Shown: piece by piece, positions 12,101 to 22,873 of the stretch
Layout: each line of letters starts with the position of its first letter
Position numbering within the stretch: position 1 is the first letter of the stretch
The notes under the pieces: model-generated
The model's database searches: none
What the model was told of the DNA's origin: nothing
What the model saw: the letters and a program-made list of their open reading frames with translations, nothing else
Position numbers and translations under genes: made by a program
Source: Heterotrichella gracilis
Lineage: Eukaryota > Sar > Xanthophyceae > Tribonematales > Xanthonemataceae
Assembly: GCA_032358255.1 (NCBI GenBank)
Contig: JAULBX010010103.1
Location: 1-64,000 of the forward strand
DNA length: 64,000 nucleotides
Reading direction: 5' to 3'

Positions 12101-15100
12101 GCGGGGCATCCCGAGGTGTGGTGGCGCTACGTTGCGCTCTTTGCCTCGCGCTGCACCATGGCAAAGGGCCAGTTCACCCCTGAATGCGCGGGGTTGCAGC
12201 TGGATGAGCTGAAGATAGAGAGGCGCAAGGTGGATTAGTGTGTGGGGGATGTGCATAAGGATGAGGCGGACCAAATGCTGGAGGTGGGTGGGGTGGGTGT
12301 GTACGGCATGGGTGGGGTGTGCATCATGGCCTAGGGCATTAAATATGCCTCAAGACCTATCATTAGAGTACACATTATTCCTCAATATTGGTCAGTGGAT
12401 GTCATTTCTCAGTGAGCCTCGTTCCTCTGCAGGACGAGCTGTTTACCAGTTTTGGGTCTGGCAGAGGTTTAAGAGTTAATTATCCCCGGTTTCTATATAC
12501 TTAAATGATGTTGTCATCCCCTTACAGGATGAGCTGTCTCAAAGCTTTGGGGCCGGCGGCCTGCGTGGCAGCATCATCATCCTGCCCACAGTGGTCATCA
12601 ACAACCAGCAGTACAGGGGAAGGCTGGACACGCCCTCGGTCATGCGCGCAATGTGCTCCGGATTTGATGAGGCCACAGAGCCGCCGGTGCGTGTCATACG
12701 AAAAAATGGCTGAACTCACTGGGTTTTATTAATGTTGATTAGTATTTTGCATGTTTCAGCAGCCTGCATGGTATCGTGGTAGGCTGGACATGCCCTCGGT
12801 CATGGCGCAATGTGTTCAGGATTTGATGAGGCATATAAAGCAGCCGGTACATTTCACACCTGTGCTGTCGTGATGATCATGGGTGCTGATCTATGGGAGT
12901 TCAAAGGTATATGTGGCTGGTTTTTTAGCACTGTCGGTATGTACATGCATTTTAGTACAGGGGGTGGTGGGTACGCCCTGGGTCATGCGCGGCATGTCGT
13001 CGGGTTGATGAGGCCACAGAACCACCGGTACGTTTCCCACTCTGGAACAAATCTGTCAATTGTGATCAACATGGGTGCATCTGGGGAGGGGGTTTTGCCG
13101 GTATATGTGGCTACGTTTCCAGCACTGTTGGTACATTCCAGCAGTACAGGAGAAGCGGGGCGCGCCTCGGTCATGTGCGCAATGTATTATTTATTTTGTT
13201 ATATTATCGGTCACGTGCGCAATGTGCTCAGGATATGTCATATATGACGAGGCTACTTAGCCGCCAGTACGTACCCTGCTCATGCCATGCCAGGCACATT
13301 CCCGTAGTTTGGCATAGCTTGAGGTAAGAATCAATCCACCAAATAACATCTTTGCGCTTGGCAGTTTAGTACTCTGTCTTTTGCCAAACGACGCAGTGCT
13401 GTACTGCCAGATGAGAAGACGTTATTTGGTAGACAGATGGTTATCCCAACTTATGCCAAATTGATTCCAATCATTTCCACTGATGTACCCTCCCATTTGC
13501 CCTTGTGCAGGCATGCCTGTTGGGTGGGCTACAGGTAGATGACTGTGCTCTGGGCGCCCAAGACTGCTGGTCCACGAGTAACTCAATCGCCCTGCGTGGA
13601 TACCCTCAAGGGTTACATCTACCGCCTGTATATCTTATTCAATGTAACCCCACCTGACCCCAGTCATCATTTTACTGATGAACCCTTTCATTCACCCTTG
13701 TGCAGGCTTGCTAAGCTTATCAGGGGGTCTGCAGGTGGATGACTGCGCATTGGGCGCCCAGGACTGCTGGTCCATTAGCAATGCCACTGTGTGCATGGAC
13801 ACCCTCCTGGGGCTGCATCTGCCACAGCTTCTACCTCATCCCGTTGCCCAACTGGACTCCAGTCATTTCCACTCATAACCCCTCCTATTTGTGTTTTTGC
13901 AGGCATGCCTGTCAGGGGGTCTGCAGGTGGATGACTGCGCATTGGGCGCCCAGGACTGCTGGTCCACCAGCAATGCCACCGCCTGCGTGGATAACCTCCT
14001 GAGGATACATCTGCCACAATTCTTATCTCAATATATGGCCATGGCAACTGATTCCAATCTTTCCAATCATAACCCCTTCTTTTTGTGTTTTTGCAGGCAT
14101 GCCTGTCAGGGGGTCTTCAGGTGGATGACTGCGCATTGGGCGCCCAGGACTGCTGGTCCACCAGCAATGCCACCGCGTGTGTTGATACCTTCAGGGGCTA
14201 CATCTGCCGTTGTCCTGCGGGGTGGCAGGGGGATGGCAAGCAGTGCAGTGACATCGACGAGTGCAAGATTGGTATACATGGGTGCGGCAGTGGTCAGGAG
14301 TGCGTCAACACCCCTGGGTCCTACTACTGCAAGTGCAGCGATGGCTATGTTGCGGTGAGTGTGGGCGTGGTTGATTTGTGTATGGGATTGAGTAGGAGTA
14401 TGCAGGGGGTGATGAGTGGGTAGATACTATCAGGGGTGATGGCAAGCAGTGCAGTGGTATGGATGAGTGCAAGCCTGGGCTGCGGCAGTGGTCAGGAGTG
14501 CGTCAACACCCCTGGGTCCTACTACTGCAAGTGCAGCGACAGCTACGTTGCGGTGAGTGTCAGTACACCATGGTGTGTACTGCTGGAGATTCAGAGTTTG
14601 AGGGTTTTGGAGGAATGGCAGTGCGCAAGGGGTGGTATCAGTGGCGTGGCATAGATGAGGGCCACTCTTTTAGCCTGCATGGATGTGGTGAATGTTGTTG
14701 CCATTTTCATCCCCCTGTTTATAAATCTTCATTTTACTTTGTTACCTCCCTGTGCCGCTCCAGCTAAGGCTGCCCCGTGCACCTCCCAGCCAATCTCTGA
14801 TACATGTGATGCTTGAAATCGAATGCTGATTTTCCTTTGTTCTTTTCAAAGAGTTCCCAAATTTCAAGCTGAACCCCCACTGATAAATGTTATGGAATTT
14901 GCAAACTTAAGCTAAATTACCCTTATCTTCTGCAGTACGGCGGCACCAGCCCTAGCCGAGGCGGCGTGTGCCTTCCAGCTAACCACTGCGCGGATGGCAA
15001 TGGGGGGTGCGAGCAGTACTGCAGGTATAGTGTTGCCTCATTCAACCCTAACCCCTAAACCTCAAACATCAAGAACCCTGTCCTCCTGCGTTGAGATGCT

Positions 15101-18100
15101 GGGATCGTAATTCAGGTTTTGATAAGGGTGGAATATGCTGTTGATTAAATTAATTGTAACGACAAAAAATATGTGGAGGTATTGTTGGCATGGTGAGATG
15201 GTTTAGGCTTGATCTTGAAATTGAACGATACCATTGTAGTGCGTAGAAGGTGATTTGACCCCAAGGTTGGGCGTTTTATCGGCTCTCCCAGGGGATCCCA
15301 GGAGTTGAATCTGCGGGTGCAGCTAAAATTAATGATATAATAAATAATAATAATTAAATATTTTTGAGGTTAAATTTACACTGTTACCAAATGCCCTCCC
15401 TCATCCTGGCTATTGCTGATGTTTTGGTGAATATCGTGAAGCTCGATTGCCAAGGAAGAAATGCTGCCAACAACCAGGAGGGTAAATGCTACATTCTAGC
15501 GCCTGGCTGCTGGCACCATTGGCCTTGACAATCAAGCATACAGTATTCATGGTAATATCAACAATAGTCAGGGTTCCAGGCAGTGGTAGCAGGCCGGCAT
15601 AAGAATATTGAGGTTGCTCGGAAACCCTAAAGCAGTGGTTGAGTTTTAGCTGCAGGCAAAAAGAAGCATGGTGTGAAAACCACTACAATGAACGTGATTG
15701 TGAAAGTGATTGCACTGCAGGCAGGAGGGGGGCAACGTCACCTGCAAGTGTAGCCACACCCTCAGGCTGGCACCAGACATTGTAGTGTCTGAAACCCTAA
15801 AACAGTGTTCTAGTTGTCAGCCGCAAGCAAAAGCAACCATGGGGTAAGCCAGTTACTGGCATGAAACCTGCTGATGGTGATTGTGATAAGATTGTGATTG
15901 CACTGCAGGCAGGAGGGGGGCAACGTTACCTGCGGGTGTGGCTATGGTCTCAGGCTGGCACCAGATGGCAAGGCCTGCATGGATGTGGACGAGTGTGCGG
16001 AGGGGACCACGCAGTGCGAGCAGAAGTGTGTGAATGATGACCCGCGCAAAGCAGGTGGGTGGATGTGCACGGAGGGCCTGAGGTGGCAATGCTTGTGGGC
16101 CGGTTGCGCCATGTGAGCACTGGCGTTATGGTCTGTGGGTCAGGCATTGCTGGTGTACCTATTGCCCACGCTGTGGAGGCGGGGTGGATAACAAACCGCG
16201 CAAAAGCAGGTGGGTGGGCGTGCGCAGGGGTGGGACAGTGTTAGTGAAGTCGCGGCTCAATTTGGTTGCCGTGTGACCCCATCACCTTGTGGCTTTGTAG
16301 TTGACTGTGGACCAGGCATTGCTTGTATATGTGTGTGTGCCTATGGGACATGGGCTTGGATGCCTGACTCCATTGCAGGCATGTTCAGCAAAGCCAACAA
16401 GAGCAGCTCGGGTGTTATGCTGGGCGTTGATGCGCATACAGGACTGTATGCAGTGCTGTGTTCAGCGCTGTATGCGCATTGATGGCCAGCGTACCACCAA
16501 AGTTTGCTGTTATTGAACCTGCTCAACATTGCCTGCCATGGAGCCAGCATGCAGTGCAGTGTTGGCATACTTGCCTTGAGGAGCATGCAGGCCCTGCCAT
16601 CCCCACGCTGCCCTATGCGCAGCCAGCACAGCAGCCAAATCCTAAACCCAAAATTCTAGAAATGTAGGTGGCTCTGTCAACACCGCCCTGCCCAGGGCGC
16701 TGCCAGCACAATGGCCAAACCCTAAACCCCAAATCCTAAAACAGGCTAGCTCTGTCTACGCCGCGCTGCCTAAGGCGCTGCTAGCACAGTGGCCAGAACC
16801 TTAAACCTAGGATCTGAAACAGGGTGGCTCTGTCTACGCCGCGCTGCCCAAGGCGCTGCCAGCACAATGGCCAAATCCTAAACCCTAAACCCTAAAATTT
16901 AAACCCTAAAACAGGGTGGCCCTGTCAACACCGCGCTGCCCAGGGCGCTGTCAGCACTGTGGCCAAACATGCTAGCACTCTGCAAAAACCTACCATGGAT
17001 GACCGCCTCTGTGGAAGGCATGTTCAGCTTGGTCAACCACTCGAACGCGGGCGACCACAGGGTGGCGCACAGGCCAATGGCATGTATGCTGGCACCGCCC
17101 ACGTTCATGTTGTTGAGCACACTGAGCATGCCTGCCATAGAAGGCGGTCATCCAGAGCAGTGCTGCAAATCGCTAGCATGCATGCGTGGTCCCCCAAGCT
17201 GCGGCAACGTCTTGGGTAGGAATTCACAACGCGTCGCAATTTCGAAACAAAATGCGTAATACGTCGCATTTTAGCCCTTTTTCGGAATGCATTATGCGTG
17301 AAAAATGCGTTAACTAGATATTAAAATCAAATTTAATTAAAATATATCAAAATAAGATCTCTATTTTTTTTTTTAGCTGTGAAACAAGCAGGGCTTGCCA
17401 AATGAGTTAAGATGTGGGCTCTTTCATGTAGTTGGGTGTGGCTTTTGTCTTTTACTTTTAATGGCATATCATGTAATTAACGCATTTTCACGCATTTTAA
17501 CGCATGCTGAAGGAAAAAATGCGTATTTTTACGCATTTACGCATTGCGCATGCGCATTACGCATCATGAATCCCTAGTCTCGGGCATACTGGATGGCCAC
17601 CTTCTGTGGCAGGCTTGGTCAGCGTTGTCAACCAACTTGAACTTGGGCACCCTTGGGATGGATCACAGGCCATCATTGACTCTGCCGACGTTGAGGGTGT
17701 TGATGATGCTGAACAGGCCAGCATGGAAAGCGGCCGTCCATGGTGGTGCTGCAAATTGCTAGCATGCATGCGTAGCTCCCAAGCTGGGGCAATGACTTGG
17801 GCATACTGGAAGTGGCACAGACTGCACACTCCTTAAGGCAGGTGGTTGTGGGGTCCAAACAGAGTGAGTCGCCAGGTCAAGAGTTGTGATGCCTTTAGCA
17901 AGGCTGGATACTTTTTAGGGTCGGGTTTAGGGTTGTGACGGGACTCAGCAAGGCTGGATGCTGTTTAGGTCAAGGAATAATGTTTGCTACAGTGAGCATG
18001 TGAGTGTGAATGAAGTAAATGAAGGCAGTGCAAAGACGGTGGGTAAAGAGACTGAATAAACTGGGAGGGGGCATAGTGTGCGATGGCGTCGAAAATAGCC

Positions 18101-21100
18101 CCGCCGGGAATGCCGTCTGCTATCAGGTGGCCAACAAGCCTTGGATCTGATAGGCTCAAGATGCACATTCACTGGCAGTAGTGTGGCACAAACCTGCAAG
18201 AACTGACAATCTGCAAGGAGGTATGGACACTGGCAATCCGGCAATTGCCGGTGCTGTTTCGTCCTTGAGTGTTGACAGTTCTGGTTAGGTTGGTGCTACA
18301 TGTTTGCCAGTGTCTGTGCCCGTTGGCCTGTCATTGGCAGGGCCTGTTGGCTATGTGACTGCCTGGGCCTTGACGGTGATAAGAATGCGTATCTGTTTTT
18401 TTGAATTCGAAATGAATGCTACCTGTGAGCAGGCAACGAGGATGGCCCCTACCTGGGTAGACTTGTAGTGGTTCTAAGTGTGAGGTTTGTTCAACATTTC
18501 TACGCATGCATGGTGCGGGGATGGGGGTTGGGGACCGGGGATTCGATGTTGCCTGGATTTGAGGAAATTGAGCCAAATCGGAGACAGGCTTCTGGACAGC
18601 AGGGGGCAACAATGCTGGGCATGCCTGGCGTAACGCAAACCCCTGAAGACAGTGCTGCAAGCGCTGGCACGTGTAGCCCCCATGCTCGCTGCGTCATGGC
18701 CAGTGTACTGCACACCCCGTAAGGAATATGCATGCTGTGGCATTCCACGGGGGTTGTGCGGCCCTGAGTCTGCGGATCAAGGGTAGTGACCCCTACAGCA
18801 AGACTTGATACTCTTAGGATCAGGGTTGTGAGTTGTGGTGCCTGTTCCTGCACTGCAAGGCGGATACCAGTGCTCGAAACACTGATGCACGAAAGCTTGA
18901 GCAGGTGTGCGTGAAAACCACACTACCCTCGCAAAACAAGTGGGTGGGTAAACAGGGAGGGGTTTACGGTGCAAATTAAGGAAATATATAAATACATTGT
19001 GCGGTACATGGCCAGCGGGTCCACAGTCAATGCCACTGGCAAGCACAGGATTTTTTGTCCGGACAATAGAATAAATAAATAAATAAATAACTACGCAGCT
19101 TGTCCTTGAACAGGCGCGTTGGTTAAGGAAGAGGATTTAGCAAAGAGAAGGGCATTGCCCTCCTGTCCACTGTTTCCCCTACCGTTCCGGACAATAGACC
19201 AATAGACAACAACTGACTACAAGAGCACAGGCTCTGGTAATCACATCGTCCAGCACATCAGCAGTGCAGACGGTGGCCAAGGAGGCAACGACCCTGGAAA
19301 TCCGGCAATCTACCGGCGCCGTTACCTTTCCTTGTCAGACTTTGCATTGCTGGTGGGCCTGGCGTCGGAATTTCCAGTGCCTGTGTTTATGAAGATGGCC
19401 GTTGTTGTTGTCTGTTGGTCTGTCGCCCATGTGACTGCCGGTAGTTCAACAGCAAAGGTGTGTTCAGTTCCAAAGGTTTAGGGTTTAAGGAATAAGGTTT
19501 AGGGTTGGACCACTGGGGTGGCAGGTCGCAGAGGGTCCCAACCTCATGCGGCATGGAAGACTCTTGAGTCGTAATGGCAATGAGGCTGTGCAACACCCAC
19601 TCCCTTAACAGCCCCGTTGGTGACCACCTCTGCACATCATCCTGGAGCTGCCACGTCACCCTGATTTCCTCGACCTCTGCTTTCTCAGTCTGCAAGCTAG
19701 GGCTCCATCCCCATAGCTGTTTAGGGTATAAGGTTTAGTCCCAGCCTGCAGATAGAAAACGCAGAGGCCGCGTAAATCGGGGCAACGTGGCAGCCCCATA
19801 ATGATGTGGCTAAATAAATAAACAAATGAATAAACAAATGAATAAACAAATGAATGAATGAATAAAGAAATACGCCCATAATGATGTGGCTACCAACTCC
19901 AAAGGGAATCTAACTCAAATCCTAAGGGGGCTTTGGAGTTTATTATAGTTTATTATCCTTCTCCAAGTAATGATTTCTTGGAGATGAGTAATCAACTATG
20001 TGAGCATTTACAATAGATAATTGTTTCAGAGCTTTTCCATGATAGTGCTGCAAAGTGCTGGCATGTTTTGCCCCCATGTTGGCGCCCCTGCAGTAGGCAT
20101 GAGTCATCGCGGCAATGTATGCATGGTGTTTGGTAGGGTAGATGGGGCAAAGGGGGTAGGTAAGCCAAGGGCCACGTGGGCTGACCTACTCCAGCAGGAC
20201 CTCAAGTCGCATGGGATCATGAAGTGGTTCAAACAGTGCCAGGAAAGAGCTGCGTGGCGCCGCATGTGCAAAACTGGCAGCTAACCTGGCTGTATTGCTG
20301 AAATGCATGTGACTAACTAACTCGATGCTGGACAGCCACGTTGCCATGATATCTTAGGGTCTTCTGTACCAGGCCAACCATGGTATCTTCACACCCATCG
20401 ACGTGCGCGCTTGCCTGACTGACGAGCAACCAGTACTGGGGCGCCCTGGGATTGCTCCAGCCAAAATCCCACATAACACGTTTAGATACAAATTACCACT
20501 ACAACTTGTAGTGAAATAACATGTTTGACTATTGTGTCCCCCTGCCTGCACATGGCCAGCTGTACCACTGCGGGTGCGACCAGACGGATTACGCGGTCAA
20601 ACCCAACGACAGGACCGCTTGCTTGGAGTACTGGGATTGCACCAGCCCAAATCTCAAACAATAAGCTCTTGTACTAAATTACCACTGCATCCATTGATTA
20701 AATAGACAATGTAATCATCATTCCCCCCTGCCTGCAGATGGCCAGCTGTACCGCTGCGAATGCGATCAGAAGGGCTACGTGGTCAACCCCAACGACAGGC
20801 ACGCCTGCGTGAAGAGCAGCCAGTATTGGGACGCGCTGGGGGTGCGCCAGCCCAAGTCCCACGTCACCTTTGTGGGGGTGGCGTTTTCCCTGCTTGGAGG
20901 TTTTGCCTTCCTGGCGCTGCTGGTGTTTGTGATCTACAAGATCAGGCTGCAGGCCATGATGCGCCAGGAGGTCCGCGCGATCATGTAAGTGCGATTGTCT
21001 AAAGTGTGAACTTTAACCCTATACCATTAAGTGTGAACCCTAAATCCAATTGGATGAGGATGCTGTCCCTGCTGGGAGTTTATGCCTTCCTGGCCTTGCT

Positions 21101-21433
21101 CGTAGTTGGTGACCTACAAAATCAGGCTGCTAATCCCTAACCCTAAAGAATCCCTGCAATCTACAGCTAAACCCTGGAAACCTTGTCTTGTGTGCCTCCA
21201 GGTCCAAATATATGCCCCAAAGAGATACATAATTGCTAAACTATACATATAAACCCTCATGACCCTTAACCTTGTGTGCGCCCAGGTCTCAGTATATGCC
21301 TCTGGACAAGGGGGAGGAGGGAGAGGGGAGCGCGCAGGGAGGGACACTCTTGCGCCCCAATGGGCACAGTGGCCTAGCTGCGAATGGGTTCCAGGATGGC
21401 AGCTTTGTCGGACTGACCGGAGTGCCATCGTAA
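9170..21433 (+). CDS. VSR: Vacuolar sorting receptor (BP-80/VSR family), in-frame TAG in exon 6
   Basis: Type I membrane receptor that sorts soluble cargo to the vacuole via clathrin. Exons: 9170-9376, 10009-10170, 10481-10630, 10865-11068, 11546-11707, 12050-12283, 12528-12686, 14097-14354, 14936-15024, 15909-16054, 20738-20984, 21286-21433; about 721 codons. Order: signal peptide ending near CSARFYVEKN, PA domain (FGIPLYGGTMSG, VLVDRGDCFF), the central VSR domain (TEALPHPDNRVEYELWT, GGFTQFTPHYLL, LPTVVINNQQYRGRL), EGF-like repeats including calcium-binding DIDECKIG and DVDECAEG, one transmembrane segment, then the cytosolic tail with SQYMPLD, the Tyr-based sorting signal. Stop is TAA at 21431. 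Exon 6 carries TAG at 12236-12238, between KVD and the conserved CVGDV, where plant VSRs have Lys. A Met at 9203 is an alternative start just before the signal peptide. The 4.7 kb intron 10 is full of repeats. Confidence 0.9.
9655..9800. repeat. Foldback repeat in VSR intron 1
   Basis: Arms of about 27 bases at roughly 9659-9685 and 9769-9797 are reverse complements with one or two mismatches, separated by some 80 bases. The arms share the core GCCAGACTTGCAACATG. It resembles a small foldback element or a template-switch product; no target duplication was identified. Confidence 0.6.
11345..11440 (+). pseudogene. Echo of VSR exon 5
   Basis: Repeats the start of exon 11546-11707, from the GGFTQFTPHYLL-coding stretch through the EGCGDNC-coding stretch, with deletions and frame damage. 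It lies about 200 bases upstream of the true exon in intron 4. Confidence 0.75.
11925..11990 (+). pseudogene. Echo of VSR exon 6 acceptor end
   Basis: A GTGCAG acceptor is followed by sequence coding VVEGNKRQLW, matching VVEENKRQLC at the start of exon 12050-12283. Homology then stops. The echo lies about 120 bases upstream of the true exon. Confidence 0.75.
12425..12470 (+). pseudogene. Echo of VSR exon 7 start
   Basis: A CTGCAG acceptor followed by about 35 bases matching the DELSQSFGAGG-coding start of exon 12528-12686, then lost. About 100 bases upstream of the true exon. Confidence 0.65.
12765..13270 (+). pseudogene. Serial echoes of VSR exon 7 end
   Basis: At least three partial copies of the last 60 or so bases of exon 7 (coding GRLDTPSVMRAMCSGFDEA and the donor) follow it in intron 7: about 12765-12850, 12970-13035 and 13130-13270, the last itself interrupted. 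Each ends in a CCGGTA or CCAGTA donor-like border. They are progressively decayed. Confidence 0.7.
13505..14030 (+). pseudogene. Three echoes of VSR EGF exon 8 start
   Basis: Copies at about 13509-13620, 13703-13840 and 13903-14020 repeat the first half of exon 14097-14354, each preceded by a TTGTGCAGG- or TTTGCAGG-type acceptor. All keep the coding for the LQVDDCALGAQDCWS segment. The third is nearly identical to the true exon over about 90 bases; the first two have small indels. Spacing is about 195 bases, so this is a tandem array of acceptor plus half exon. Confidence 0.85.
14430..14560 (+). pseudogene. Echo of VSR EGF exon 8 second half
   Basis: Directly after exon 8, about 125 bases repeat its second half (GDGKQCS, GQECVNTPGSYYCKC), ending at the same GCG-GTGAGT donor. 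A deletion near the CKPGL codons shifts the frame, so it could not replace the true exon without damage. Confidence 0.8.
15718..15790 (+). pseudogene. Echo of VSR exon 10 start
   Basis: An acceptor and about 60 bases repeat the start of exon 15909-16054 (QEGGNVTC). An in-frame TAG soon interrupts it. The surrounding intron text is also duplicated, so the unit is about 190 bases and includes intron. Confidence 0.75.
16590..16970. repeat. Minisatellite with telomere-like junctions
   Basis: Four clear copies (about 16668-16725, 16744-16808, 16823-16878, 16914-16968) and one weaker earlier copy of a unit containing CTGCCCAGGGCGCTGCCAGC and ATGGCC. Each is separated from the next by degenerate CCCTAAA repeat of variable length. 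Unit period is about 75-90 bases. Confidence 0.75.
16975..17860. repeat. Tandem duplicated intron segment (about 260 bp units)
   Basis: Roughly 16990-17216 and 17585-17830 are diverged copies of one segment. Both contain the string GCTAGCATGCATGCGT and a following CCAAGCTG. More diverged relatives lie near 18590-18720 and 20040-20100. A MITE is inserted in one copy and absent from the other. Confidence 0.65.
17217..17576. mobile_element. 360 bp hAT-like MITE
   Basis: AT-rich insertion with imperfect terminal inverted repeats, TAGGAATTCA at the left and TGAATCCCTA at the right. Many subterminal ATGCGT/ACGCAT motifs face inward, like transposase-binding repeats of hAT elements. Flanking 8-mers GTCTTGGG and GTCTCGGG form a near-perfect 8 bp target duplication, the hAT size. 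The paralogous segment near 17795-17810 lacks the insert, giving an empty-site comparison. No transposase is encoded. Confidence 0.8.
20090..20283 (+). mobile_element. LINE (non-LTR retrotransposon) 3' ORF remnant
   Basis: A short open stretch encodes GKPRATWADLLQQDLKSHGI followed by an R-A-A-W-R segment. This is the characteristic end of the reverse-transcriptase polyprotein of many LINEs (G-R-P-x-x-W-x-D, D-L, W-x-x-x-A-x-x-R-x-x-W-R). The rest of the element is missing or unrecognisable. It lies sense to the receptor in intron 10. Confidence 0.6.
20350..20650 (+). pseudogene. Two echoes of VSR transmembrane exon start
   Basis: 20555-20645 repeats the first 85 or so bases of exon 20738-20984 (GQLYRCECDQ coding) with substitutions; 20355-20475 is a more decayed copy. 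Both are followed by similar intron text and a CCTGCCTGCA-type acceptor for the next unit, so the repeat period is about 180 bases. Confidence 0.8.
21055..21135 (+). pseudogene. Echo of VSR transmembrane segment
   Basis: About 75 bases just after exon 11 repeat the part coding FSLLGGFAFLALLVFVIYKI, with indels. No donor is preserved. Confidence 0.7.
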
Positions 21434-22873
21434 ACGATTAAGGGGGGGACTGTTTGCAGAAGTGACACTGTGCATAGTGTGCATCTTCTGTCAGATTTCA
21501 GAAATGGAGTCGGGGCCTGGACCGCGTACAACTTGCCCTAGACTGCCAGACAGGCAACGTGCTAGGTGGCAGGGGGAGGGCATTGTATGGTGGGGCAGCA
21601 TTCTCATGGCGCATGTGGAGGTGATGTATATTGATGTTTGTTGTATCCAGGGTGCTGCTTGCATGTGGGCGCCTCCCGCATAAATCACAATGACATTGTA
21701 CAGTTTTTAAATGCGTGTAATATGTGTACCAGTAGCTGCACTATTGGGTGCACGTGCTTTGGGTTTATAGCTTCACCTGTTTGGAACGGCGATTGCAGGC
21801 CTTCTGCTCTGCTTTATGCCAACAGTCATTTGTAACAGACCACAACCTTTGCTCTGTTGTTTGTCAGAGAGTTGTATGACAGTACTACTGGCAAGCAAAC
21901 AGGTGGGATCCGGATGCCTTCCAGTTTCCTTATTTTCTCACGAATTGACATTGTGTGTAAAAGCAGTTTGGTATGCTGTATGGTAGCACAGTTCTTGCAC
22001 ATAAATCCAAACCCGGTGCCTGCTGCCCATATGATATGCAACTGCCTGTCGCTGTGGTTTCAAGGACGGTTCAGGTCCTGCCTGTCGCTGTGGTTTCCAG
22101 GTCTTGCTTGAATGTATACCATGTGCGAGGCACATTTCTGATACAACCGGTTGTTAAGTACAGTCCGCAACCCAATATTAACATTTGGAAGTGTTCACTG
22201 ATCTGCTGTGATCGCCTTGTTGCGTGGCCACTGTGCGCCCTATGCTAGCCTTGGCATCCCTGACTGGACCAGCCTTGGGGTTGCCAGCTGCGGCATTGGG
22301 CGCCTCCAGCTCAGCCTTGCTTCAGGCAGTGCACTTAAATAGTAAATCAGAGAGACACTCCTGCTCTTTATGCCAAATAGTTGCATTGATCACGAGTGCT
22401 CGAGTTCCTTGCCACAACCCTTGCTTGGGGTTGTGCCGTGAGTTTCCTGCCCTTTGCGAGAAAAGGAAACGAGTATAATGTCCCCCTTCCGGAAGCCGAT
22501 ATCTCTCGGGTGCAAAGGAGTCTCCAAGAGCAAGCAGTGCTTTGAACACAGACAAAGCATACAATTCTGCCAGTAACCCATTGTCCCTTTTCTGAAACCC
22601 GTTGTAACTTCGCTGCTGGAGATCTGTTTGGGCACGGCATGCTCACATGTTTTGTGAGTCTGCTGGAGAGCTTTTGTGTACCCCAGCTGAGCTAAGTCCA
22701 CAATTGTCAGCAGCGAGGGGGATTAAACTGAATTATCCTCTTCAAGCCACCATAGCAAGAGGATTTACAAGCTTTGCAGGCCTTTATGTCATAGTTTCAA
22801 GCATTAAAGCTCAAAAGACCATCATCCCCAGCAGTTTCGGGGTGTCGGTGGGTCCACGAGGCTAGAGAACAAG
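21434..22873. other. Intergenic: VSR to next gene
   Basis: 1.4 kb containing the receptor 3' UTR and the promoter of the next plus-strand gene. I see no coding sequence or repeat worth naming. Confidence 0.45.

Larger units (their letters stand above)
16055..20737 (+). other. Repeat-filled 4.7 kb intron 10 of VSR
   Basis: The longest intron in the window. It holds a minisatellite, duplicated segments, a MITE, a LINE tail and echoes of the next exon, all listed separately. No independent gene was recognised in it. An echo of the exon 10 donor end lies near 16185-16215. Confidence 0.6.

Noticed and set aside
12236-21433. Ulvophyte-type reassigned code (TAG and TAA as Gln) to explain the in-frame TAG
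   Set aside because: The receptor and the kinase both end in TAA at the expected protein ends, the monooxygenase ends in TAG, and no second in-frame TAG or TAA was found in well-supported exons.
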